The notes under the pieces were generated by a model. It did no database searches and had not been told where the DNA came from. It was given only the letters and a program-made list of their open reading frames with translations. A stretch of 64,000 nt of DNA from Hydractinia symbiolongicarpus. Taxonomy: Eukaryota; Cnidaria; Hydrozoa; Anthoathecata; Hydractiniidae. Shown piece after piece: positions 54,960-64,000 of the stretch. The stretch is from assembly GCF_029227915.1 (NCBI RefSeq), contig NC_079887.1, positions 1,798,001-1,862,000 on the forward strand, given 5' to 3'. Each line of letters starts with the position of its first letter. The first letter of the stretch is position 1. Both the position numbers and the translations under genes were made by a program.

Positions 54960-55775
54960 GATTTTTTAAATTATTTTTTCACCACTAAAACGCATGAGAC
55001 TTGTAGTTTTCAAAAATGTTTTCATTTTTGATGAGACGCTTAATGAAAAAGGTTTAATCGCCGGCAAACAAAATCCCGCGTTTTCCCGTAAATCCGGGGC
55101 TTGGCCCGTATAGTCGAATGTATACAAAGAAAGTACCCAGGGAGTAAACTCATTTCCCGAACGATTTTTTAAATTTTTTTTCACCACTAAAACGCATGAG
55201 ACTTGTAGTTTTCAAAAATGTTTTCATTTTTGATGAGATGCTTAATGAAAGAGGTTTAATCGCCGGAAAACGAAAACCCGCGATTTCCCGTAAATCCCGG
55301 GCTTGGCCCGTATAGTCGAATGTATACAAAGAAAGTACCCTGTGAGTAAACTCATTTCCAGAACGATTTTTTAAATTATTTTTTCACCACTAAAACGCAT
55401 GAGACTTGTAGTTTTCAAAAATGTTTTCATTTTTGATGAGACGCTTAATGAAAAAGGTTTAATCGCCGGCAAACAAAATCCCGCGTTTTCCCGTAAATCC
55501 GGGGCTTGGCCCGTATAGTCGAATGTATACAAAGAAAGTACCCAGGGAGTAAACTCATTTCCCGAACGATTTTTTAAATTTTTTTTCACCACTAAAACGC
55601 ATGAGACTTGTAGTTTTCAAAAATGTTTTCATTTTTGATGAGATGCTTAATGAAAGAGGTTTAATCGCCGGAAAACGAAAACCCGCGATTTCCCGTAAAT
55701 CCCGGGCTTGGCCCGGATAGTCCAATGTATACAAAGAAAGTACCCTGTGAGTAAACTCATTTCCAGAACGATTTT
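54960..55775 (-). repeat. Dimer tandem duplication (405 bp x 2)
   Basis: A pair of monomers, one with the AATCCGGGGC core and one with GAGATGCTTAATG (55227 and 55632), is repeated at 405 bp. A close relative with GAGATGTTTAATG lies near 50.57 kb, about 4.66 kb away. Confidence 0.82.
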
Positions 55776-57348
55776 TTAAATTATTTTTTCACCACTAAAA
55801 CGTATAAGACTTGTAGTTTTTAAAAATGTTTTCATTTTTGATGAAACGCTGAATAAAAGAAGTTTAATCGCCGTCAAACGAAAACCCGCGATTTCCCGTA
55901 AATCCCGGGTTTGGCCCGCATAGTCAAAAGTATACAAAGAAAGTACCCAGGGAGTAAACTTATTTCCCGAACGATTTTTTAAATTATTTTTTCACCACTA
56001 AAACGCATGAGACTTGTAGTTTTCAAAAATGTTTTCATTTTTGATGAGACGCTTAATGAAAGAGGTTTCATCGCCGGCAAACGAAATCCCGCGATTTCCC
56101 GTAAATCCCGGGCTTGGCCCATATAGTCGAATGTATACAAAGAAAGTACCCAGGGAGTAAACGTATTTCCCGAACGATTTTTTAATTTTTTTTTCATCAC
56201 TAAAACGCATGAGACTTGTAGTTTTCAAAAATGTTTTCATTTTTGATGAGACGGTTAATGAAAGAAGTTTAATCGCCGGCAAACGAAAACCCGCGATTTC
56301 CCGTAAATCCCGGGCTTGGCCCGTATAGTCAAATGTATACAAAGAAAGTACCCTGTGAGTAAACTCATTTCCCGAACGATTTTTTAAATTAATTTCTCAC
56401 CACTAAAACGCATGAAACTTGTAGTTTTCAGAAATGTTTTCATTTTTGATAAGACGCTTAATGAAAGTGGTATAATCGCCAGCAAACGAAAACCCACGAT
56501 TTCCCGTAAATTCCGGGCTTGGGCCGTATAGTCGAATGTATACAAAGAAAGTACCCTGTGAGTAAACTCATTTCCAAAACGATTTTTTAAATTATCTTTT
56601 CACCACTAAAACGCATGAGACTTGTAGTTTTCAAAAATGTTTTCATTTTTAATGAGACGCTGAACAAAAGAAGTATAATCGCCGGCAAACGAAAACCCGC
56701 GATTTTCCGTAAATCCCGGCTTGGCCCGCATAGTCAAAAGTATACAAAGAAAGTACCCAGGTAGTAAAATCATTTCCCGAACGATTTTTTAAATTTTTCT
56801 TTCACCACTAAAACGCATGAGACTTGTAGTTTTCAAAAATGTTTTCATTTTTGATGAGACGCTTAATGAAAGAGGTTTAATCGCCGGCAAACGAAAATCC
56901 GCGATTTCCCGTAAATCCCGGACTCGGCCCGTATAGTCAAAAGTATACAAAGAAAGTACCCAGGGAGTAAACTCATTTCACGAACGATTTTTTAAATTAT
57001 TTTTTCACCACTAAAACGCATGAGACTTGTAGTTTTCAAAAATGTTTTCATTTTTGATGAGACGCTTAATGAAAGAGGTTTAATCGCCGGCAAACAAAAT
57101 CCCGGGTTTTCCCGTAAATCCGGGGCTTGGCCCGTATAGCCGAATGTATACAAAGAAAGTACCCTGTGAGCAAACTCATTTGCAGAACGATTTTTTAAAT
57201 TATTTTTTCACCACTAAAACGTATAAGACTTGTAGTTTTCAAAAATGTTTTCATTTTTGATGAGACGCTGAATAAAAGCAGTTTAATCGCCGGCAAACGA
57301 AAACCTGCGATTTCCCGTAAATCCCGGACTCGGCCCGTATAGTCAAAA

Positions 57349-57400
57349 GTATACAAAGAAAGTACCCAGGGAGTAAACTCAGGGTACTTTCTTTGTATAC
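57349..57400. other. Orientation-switch junction 2 (- to +), 19-bp hairpin
   Basis: GTATACAAAGAAAGTACCC (57349-57367) and its exact reverse complement (57382-57400) flank a 14-nt loop. The reverse monomer reads to GAGTAAACTC (57371-57380), and the + monomer resumes with AGGGTAC where ACAGGGTAC would be expected. GAGT..ACTC is itself a 4-bp inverted repeat in every monomer, and ACTCA is common to both orientations here, so the joint lies at local microhomology. Outside the 19 bp the arms diverge (CTTTTGAC against CATTCGAC). Confidence 0.92.
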
Positions 57401-58119
57401 ATTCGACTACACGGGCCAAGCCCGGGATTTACGGGAAATCGCGGGTTTTCGTTTGCCAGCGATTAAACCACTTTCATTAAGCGTCTCATCAAAAATGAAA
57501 ACATTTCTGAAAACTACAAGTCTCATGCGTTTTAGTGGTGAAATAATAATTTAAAAATAGTTTGGGAAATGAGTTTACTCCCTGGTAACTTTCTTTGTAT
57601 ACTTTTGACTATACGGGCCGAGTGCGGGATTTACGGGAAATCGCAGGTTTTCGTTTGCTGGCGATTAAACTTCTTTTATTCAGCGTCTCATCAAGAATGA
57701 AAACATTTTTAAAAACTACAAGTCTCATGCGTTTTAGTGGTGCAAAAATAATTTAAAAAATCGTTCGGGAAATGAGTTTACACCCTGGGTACTCTCTTTG
57801 TATACTTTTGACTATACGGGCCGAGTCCGGGATTTACGGGAAATCGCAGGTTTTCGTTTGCCGACGTTTAAACTTCTTTTATTCAGCGTCTCATCAAAAA
57901 TGAAAACATTTTTGAAAACTACAAGTCTCATGGGCTTTAGTGGTGAAATAATAATTTAAAAAATCGTTTGGGAAATGAGTTTACTCCCTGGGTACTTTCT
58001 TTGTATACTTTTGACTATACGGGCCGAGTACGGGATTTACGGGGAATCGCAGGTTTTCGTTTTCCGGCGATTAAACCTCTTTCATTAAGCGTCTCATCAA
58101 AAATGAAAACATTTTTGAA

Positions 58120-61100
58120 AACTACAAATCTCATGCGTTTTAGTGGTGAAAAAATAATTCAAAAAATCGTTCGGGAAATGAGTTTACACCCTGGGTACTT
58201 TCTTTGTATACTTTTGACTATACGGGCCGAGTCCGGGATTTACGGGAAATCGCAGGTTTTCGTTTGCCGGCGATTAAACTTTTTTTATTCAGCGTCTCAT
58301 CAAAAATGAAAACATTTTTTAAAACTACTCATGGGTTTTAGTGGTGAAATAAAAATTTAAAAAATCGTTTGGGAAATGAGTTTACTCCCTGGGTACTTTC
58401 TTTGTATACTTTTGACTATACGGGCCGAATCCAGAATTTACGGGAAATCGCAGGTTTTCGTTTGCCGGAGATTAAACTTCTTTTATTCAGCGTCTCATCA
58501 AAAATGAAAACATTTTTGAAAACTACAAGTTTTATGCGTTTTAGTGGTGAAAAAATAATTTAAAAAATCGTTCTGGAAATGAGTTTACTCACAGGGTACT
58601 TTCTTTGTATACATTCGACTATACGGGCCAATCCCGGGATTTACAGGAAATCGCGGGTTTTCGTTTTCCGGTGATTAAACCTCTGTCATTAAGCGTCTCA
58701 TCAAAAATGAAAACATTTTTGAAAACTACAAGTCTCATGCGTTTTAGTGGTGAAAAAAAAATTTAAAAAATCGTTCGGGAAATGAGTTTACTTCCTGGGT
58801 ACTTTCTTTGTATACATTCGACTATACGGGCCAAGCCCCGGATTTACGGGAAAACGCGGGATTTCGTTTGTCGGCGATTAAACCTCTTTCATTAAGCGTC
58901 TCATCAAAAATGAAAACATTTTTGAAAACTACAAGTCTCATGCGTTTTAGTGGTGAAAAAATAATTTAAAAAATCGTTCGGGAAATGAGTTTACTCCCTG
59001 GGTACTTTCTTTGTATACTTTTGACTATACGGGCCAAGCCGGGATTTACGGGCAATCGCGGGTTTTCGTTTGCCGACGATTAAACTTCTTTTATTCAGCG
59101 TTTCATCAAAAATGAAAACATTTTTAAAAACTACAAGTCTTATGCGTTTTAGTGGTGAAAAAATAATTTAAAAAATCGTTCTGGAAATGAGTTTACTCAC
59201 AGAGTACTTTCTTTGTATACATTCGACTATACGGGCCAAGCCCGGGATTTACAGGAAATCGCGGGTTTTCGTTTTCCGGCGATTAAACCTCTGTCATTAA
59301 GCGTCTCATCAAAAACGAAAACATTTTTGAAAACTACAAGTCTCATGCGTTTTAGTGGTGAAAAAAAATTAAAAAATCGTTCGGGAAATGAGTTTACTCC
59401 CTGGGTACTTTCTTTGTATACATTCGACTATACGGGCCAAGCCCCGGATTTACGGGAAAACGCGGGATTTCGTTTGTCGGCGATTAAACCTCTTTTATTA
59501 AGCGTCTCATCAAAAATGAAAACATTTTTGAAAACTACAAGTCTCATGCGTTTTAGTGGTGAAAAAATAATTTAAAAAATCGTTCGGGAAATGAGTTTAC
59601 TCCCTGGGTACTTTCTTTGTATACTTTTGACTATACGGGCCGAGTCCGGGATTTACAGGAAATCGCGGGTTTTCGTTTTCCGGCGATTAAACCTCTGTCA
59701 TTAAGCGTCTCATCAAAAATGAAAACATTTTTGAAAACTACAAGTCTCATGCGTTTTAGTGGTGAAAAAAAATTAAAAAATCGTTCGGGAAATGAGTTTA
59801 CTCCCTGGGTACTTTCTTTGTATACATTCGACTATACGGGCCAAGCCCCGGATTTACGGGAAAACGCGGGATTTCGTTTGTCGGCGATTAAACTTCTTTT
59901 ATTCAGCGTCTCATCAAAAATGAAAACATTTTTGAAAACTACAAGTCTCATGCGTTTTAGTGGTGAAAAGATAATTTAAAAAATCGTTTTGGAAATGAGT
60001 TTACTCACAGGGTACTTTCTTTGTATACATTCGACTATACGGGCCAAGCCCGGGATTTACGGGAAATCGCCGGTTTTCGTTTGCTGGCGATTAAACCACT
60101 TTCATTAAGCGTCTCATCAAAAATGAAAACATTTCTGAAAACTACAAGTTTTATGCGTTTTAGTGGTGAAAAAATAATTTAAAAAATCGTTCGGGAATTG
60201 AGTTTACTCACAGGGTACTTTCTTTGTATACATTCGACTCTACGGGCCAAGCCCGGGATTTACGGGAAATCGCGGGTTTTCGATTGCCGGCGATTAAACT
60301 TCTTTCATTAAGCGTCTCATCAAAAATGAAAACATTTCTGAAAACTACAAGTCTCATGCGTTTTAGTGGTGAAAAAATAATTTAAAAAATCGTTGTGGAA
60401 ATGAGTTTACTCACAGGGTACTTTCCTTGTATACATTCGACTATACGGGCCAAGCCCGGGGTTTTCGTTTTCCGGCGATTAAACCTCTTTCATTAAGCGT
60501 CTCATCAAAAATGAAAACATTTTTGAAAACTACAAATCTCATGCGTTTTAGTGGTGAAAAAATAATTCAAAAAATCGTTCGGGAAATGAGTTTACTCCCT
60601 GGGTACTTTCTTTGTATACTTTTGACTATACGGGTCGAGTCCGGGATTTACGGGAAATCGCAGGTTTTCGTTTGCCGTCGATTAAACTTCTTTTATTCAG
60701 CGTCTCATCAAAAACGAAAACATTTATGAAAACTACTCATGGGTTTTAGTGGTGAAATAAAAATTTAAAAAATCGTTTGGGAAATGAGTTTACTCCCTGG
60801 GTACTTTCTTTGTATACTTTTGACTATACGGGCCGAGTCCAGAATTTACGGGAAATCGCAGGTTTTCGTTTGCCGGCGATTAAACTTCTTTTATTCAGCG
60901 TCTCATCAAAAATGAAAACATTTTTAAAAACTACATGTCTCATGCGTTTTAGTGGTGAAAAAGTAATTTAAAAAATCGTTCGGGAAATGAGTTTACACCC
61001 TGGGTACTTTCTTTGTATACTTTTGACTATACGGGCCAAGCCCGGGATTTACGGGAAATCGCGGGTTTTCGTTTGCCGGCGATTAAACTTCTTTTATTCA

Positions 61101-62950
61101 GTGTCTCATCAAAAATGAAAACATTTTTGAAAACTACAAGTCTTATGCGTTTTAGTGGTGAAAAAATAATTTACAAAATCGTTCTGGAAATGAGTTTACT
61201 CCCTGGGTACTTTCTTTGTATACTTTTGACTATACGGGCCAAGTCCGGGATTTACGGGAAATCGCAGGTTTTCGTTTGCCGGCGATTAAACTGCTTTTAT
61301 TCAGTGTCTCATCAAAAATGATAACATTTTTAAAAACTACAAGTCTCATGCGTTTTAGTGGTGAAAAAATAATTTAAAAAATCGTTCGGGAAATGAGTTT
61401 ACTCCCTGGGTACTTTCTTTGTATACTTTTGACTATACGGGCCAAGCCGGGATTTACGGGCAATCGCGGGTTTTCGTTTGCCGACGATTAAACTTCTTTT
61501 ATTCAGCGTTTCATCAAAAATGAAAACATTTTTAAAAACTACAAGTCTTATGCGTTTTAGTGGTGAAAAAATAATTTAAAAAATCGTTCTGGAAATGAGT
61601 TTACTCACAGGGTACTTTCTTTGTATACATTCGACTATACGGGCCAAGCCCGGGATTTACAGGAAATCGCGGGTTTTCGTTTTCCGGCGATTAAACCTCT
61701 GTCATTAAGCGTCTCATCAAAAATGAAAACATTTTTGAAAACTACAAGTCTCATGCGTTCTAGTGGTGAAAAAAAAATTTAAAAAATCGTTCGGGAAATG
61801 AGTTTACTCCCTGGGTACTTTCTTTGTATACATTCGACTATACGGGCCAAGCCCCGGATTTACGGGAAAACGCGGGATTTCGTTTGTCGGAGATTAAACC
61901 TCTTTCATTAAGCGTCTCATCAAAAATAAAAACATTTTTGAAAACTACAAGTCTCATGCGTTTTAGTGGTGAAAAAATAATTTAAAAAATCGTTCGGGAA
62001 ATGAGTTTACTCCCTGGGTACTTTCTTTGTATACTTTTGACTATACGGGCCAAGCCGGGATTTACGGGCAATCGCGGGTTTTCGTTTGCCGACGATTAAA
62101 CTTCTTTTATTCAGCGTTTCATCAAAAATGAAAACATTTTTAAAAACTACAAGTCTTATGCGTTTTAGTGGTGAAAAAATAATTTAAAAAATCGTTCTGG
62201 AAATGAGTTTACTCACAGAGTACTTTCTTTGTATACATTCGACTATACGGGCCAAGCCCGGGATTTACAGGAAATCGCGGGTTTTCGTTTTCCGGCGATT
62301 AAACCTCTGTCATTAAGCGTCTCATCAAAAATGAAAACATTTTTGAAAACTACAAGTCTCATGCGTTTTAGTGGTGAAAAAAAAATTTAAAAAATCGTTC
62401 GGGAAATGAGTTTACTCCCTGGGTACTTTCTTTGTATACATTCGACTATACGGGCCAAGCCCCGGATTTACGGGAAAACGCGGGATTTCGTTTGTCGGCG
62501 ATTAAACCTCTTTTATTAAGCGTCTCATCAAAAATGAAAACATTTTTAAAAACTACAAGTCTCATGCGTTTTAGTGGTGAAAAAATAATTTAAAAAATCG
62601 TTCGGGAAATGAGTTTACTCCCTGGGTACTTTCTTTGTATACTTTTGACTATACGGGCCGAGTCCGGGATTTACGGAAAATCGCGGATTTTTGTTTGCCG
62701 GCGAATAAACTTCTTTTATTCAGCGTCCCGTCAAATATGAAAATATTTTTGAAAACTACAAGTCTCATGCGTTTAGTGGTAAAAAAATAATATAAAAAAT
62801 CGTTCGGGAAATGAGTTTACTCCCTTGGTACTTTCTTTGTATACTTTTGACTATACGGGTCGAGTCCGGGGTTTACGGGAAATGGGGGGTTTTCGTTTGC
62901 CCGCGATTAAACTTCTTTTATTCAGCGTCTCATCAAAAATGAAAACATTT
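58120..62950 (+). repeat. Higher-order copies in the right block (2,408-bp displacement)
   Basis: Markers recur 2,408 bp apart: TACAAATCTC (58123 and 60531), the 6-bp-deleted AAAACTACTCATGGG (58321 and 60729), and CCGGGATTTACGGGCAATCG (about 59036 and 61444). The last marker also recurs 608 bp later (three monomers). A dimer is repeated at about 59.2-59.6 and 59.6-60.0 kb (404 bp). A further copy of part of the unit starts at about 63.24 kb, 2,816 bp after 60.43 kb. Confidence 0.82.
60440..60480 (+). repeat. Monomer with 18-bp core deletion (copy 1)
   Basis: AGCCCGGGG runs directly into TTTTCG. The usual core has 18 more bases between them. The deleted stretch is bounded by GGG on both sides, consistent with slippage between the short internal repeats of the core. 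The same deletion occurs at 63.27 kb. Confidence 0.88.
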
Positions 62951-63255
62951 TTGAAAACTACAAGTCTCATGCGTTTTAGTGGTGAAAAGATAATTTAAAA
63001 AATCGTTTTGGAAATGAGTTTACTCACAGGGTACTTTCTTTGTATACATTCGACTATACGGGCCAAGCCCGGGATTTACGGGAAATCGCCGGTTTTCGTT
63101 TGCTGGCGATTAAACCACTTTCATTAAGCGTCTCATCAAAAATGAAATCATTTCTGAAAACTACAAGTCTCATGCGTTTTAGTGGTGAAAAAATAATTTA
63201 AAAAATCGTTCGGGAATTGAGTTTACTCACAGGGTACTTTCCTTGTATGCATTCG

Positions 63256-63296
63256 ACTATACGCGCCAAGCCCGGGGTTTTCGTTTTCCGGCGATT
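63256..63296 (+). repeat. Monomer with 18-bp core deletion (copy 2)
   Basis: The same AGCCCGGGG-TTTTCG joint as at 60.45 kb, displaced by 2,816 bp, with the same downstream TACAAATCTC variant. The shared joint and flanks indicate copying of one deleted monomer, not two independent deletions. Confidence 0.88.
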
Positions 63297-64000
63297 AAAC
63301 CTCTTTCATTAAGCGTCTCATCAAAAATGAAAACATTTTTGAAAACTACAAATCTCATGCGTTTTAGTGGTGAAAAAATAATTCAAAAAATCGTTCGGGA
63401 AATGAGTTTACTCCCTGGGTACTTTCTTTGTATACTTTTGACTATACGGGTCGAGTCCGGGATTTACGGGAAATCGCGGATTTTCGTTGGCCGACGATTA
63501 AACTTCTTTTATTCAGCGTCCCATCAAATATGAAAATATTTTTGAAAACTACAAGTCTTATGCGTTTAGTGGTAAAAAAATAATATAAAAAATCGTTCGG
63601 GAAATGAGTTTACTCCCTGGGTACTTTCTCTGTATACTTTTGACTATACGGGTCGAGTCCGGGGTTTAGGGGAAATGGCGGGTTTTCGTTTGCCGGCGAT
63701 TAAACTTCTTTTATTCAGCGTCTCATCAAAAATGAAAACATTTTTGAAAACTACAAGTCTCATGCGTTTTAGTGGTGAAAAGATAATTTAAAAAATCGTT
63801 TTGGAAATGCGTTTACTCACAGGGTACTTTCTTTGTATACATTCGACTATACGGGCCAAGCCCGGGATTTGCGGGAAATCGCAGGTTTTCGTTTGCTGGC
63901 GATTAAACCACTTTCATTAAGCGTCTCGTCAAAAATGAAAACATTTCTGAAAACTACAAGTCTCATGCGTTTTAGTGGTGAAAAAATAATTTAAAAAATC

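Larger units (their letters stand above)
48556..57348 (-). repeat. Right third of the inverted block, left-block-like subtypes
   Basis: About 43 reversed monomers. The AATCCGGGGC core with CCCGCGTTTTCCC or CCCGGGTTTTCCC occurs at about 48.6, 50.4, 51.8, 55.1, 55.5 and 57.1 kb and was not seen between 16.1 and 48.5 kb. In reverse complement it is the CCCCGG / AAAACGCGGG subtype of the left block. GGTTAATGAAACAAG recurs at about 48.75, 49.56, 52.80 and 54.03 kb. Dimer duplications are listed separately. Confidence 0.82.
16108..57380 (-). repeat. Central satellite block, inverted (- orientation)
   Basis: About 204 monomers of the same family, all reverse-complemented relative to the flanks: the landmark is now preceded by the GC core and followed by AAAGAAAGTACCC. 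No orientation change was seen inside this 41.3-kb block. Subtypes are not uniform. The first 3.4 kb carries CCTGCGATTT variants like those in the right block, and 48.6-57.1 kb carries AATCCGGGGC variants like the left block. The middle (19.8-48.5 kb) is dominated by other local higher-order repeats. This gradient is the main support for the block having been inverted as a unit. Confidence 0.96.
1..64000. repeat. ~203-bp satellite DNA array filling the window
   Basis: The landmark GTATAC recurs every 202-204 bp throughout (for example 69, 271, 474, 676, 879, 1081, 1284), and every stretch between landmarks aligns to the same monomer, so about 315 copies are present. Sequence outside the monomer was not found apart from a few filler bases at one junction, so neither array edge is in the window. 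Monomers differ at a limited set of sites (CATTCGAC vs CTTTTGAC after the landmark, CCAAGCC vs CCGAGTCC, CTCCCTGGG vs CTCACAGGG, TTTCATTAAG vs TTTTATTCAG), which define subtypes. Long tandem satellites of near-nucleosomal unit length are typical of eukaryotic heterochromatin. Which chromosome region or species this is cannot be told from the sequence alone. Confidence 0.98.
57381..64000 (+). repeat. Right satellite block, + orientation
   Basis: About 33 monomers back in the + orientation, running off the end of the window. It is rich in the CTTTTGAC / CCGAGTCC subtype with ATCGCAGG in the core (about 57.64, 57.84, 58.05, 58.25, 58.45, 60.66, 60.86, 61.26 and 63.88 kb). Two shared small deletions, of 6 bp and 18 bp, mark monomers that were copied within the block with displacements of 2,408 and 2,816 bp. 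Confidence 0.95.

Noticed and set aside
1-64000. CRISPR array
   Set aside because: Direct repeats are present, but the units are about 203 bp and contiguous, with no unique spacers of constant length and no cas genes.
1-64000. CENP-B box in the monomer
   Set aside because: TTCG occurs in suggestive contexts (TTTCGTTTGCCGGCG and GTTCGGGAAATGAG), but neither fits the spacing and the CGGG half of the known box. The second resembles it only if a 2-nt gap is allowed.
1-64000. Ribosomal intergenic spacer, telomeric repeats, tRNA or 5S clusters
   Set aside because: No rRNA or tRNA-like segments, no TTAGGG/TTAGG-type runs and no Pol III boxes in tRNA-like arrangement were seen. Every part aligns to the monomer.
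1-64000. Transposable element insertions
   Set aside because: The monomer register is kept across the window apart from one 123-bp deletion, the small indels and the two joints. No insertion, target-site duplication or terminal repeat was found.
1-64000. Assignment to a named satellite family or species
   Set aside because: I do not recognise the monomer. A BLASTN or satellite-database search with one monomer would decide it, and naming it from memory would be a guess.

Overview
The whole 64 kb window is one satellite DNA array. Reading from end to end I see a single AT-rich monomer of about 203 bp (usually 202-204 bp) repeated roughly 315 times, with no unique sequence, gene, transposon, RNA gene or array edge. 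An array this long, with nested higher-order repeats, points to eukaryotic constitutive heterochromatin (centromeric, pericentromeric or subtelomeric). I cannot name the organism. By hand count a consensus-like monomer is about 39% GC and carries 13 CpG where about 8 would be expected. CpG is therefore not depleted, which fits a genome or compartment with little CpG methylation better than a heavily methylated one.

Layout. Bases 1 to about 16,102 hold head-to-tail monomers in one orientation (called +). At about 16,103-16,107 the orientation flips, and bases 16,108 to about 57,380 (41.3 kb, about 204 monomers) hold the same monomer reversed (-). At about 57,380 it flips back, and 57,381-64,000 is + again. 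Both flips fall inside a monomer. The first carries a 5-nt filler. The second makes a 19-bp perfect inverted repeat around a 14-nt loop. Diagnostic variants shared between 16-19.5 kb and 57.6-64 kb, and between the left arm and 48.6-57.1 kb, suggest that the central block was inverted as a unit.

Within each block, monomer subtypes are organised into local, mostly two-copy, higher-order repeats of different sizes. Examples are a 9-mer (1,826 bp at 1.0-4.65 kb), a 5-mer (1,016 bp at 16.4-18.6 kb), another 9-mer (1,824 bp at 19.8-23.4 kb), 4-mers (about 810 bp), an 8-mer (1,619 bp at 45.3-48.55 kb), dimers (about 405 bp) and a roughly 24-mer duplication (28.1-37.7 kb). Some copies lie 13.6 kb apart. 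This is the pattern expected from repeated unequal exchange and gene-conversion-like copying, with no single HOR fixed across the array.

The monomer has two parts: a GC-rich core built on short CGGGATTT/CGGGAAAT units, and an AT-rich part with a perfect 9-bp dyad around an AAAA loop. Short open frames recur because one frame of the monomer is stop-poor. They start at TTG or GTG, shift frame every monomer (203 is not a multiple of 3), and I do not regard them as genes. Nothing here indicates a protein-coding system. The biology lies in the array structure, the inversion and the recombination footprints.
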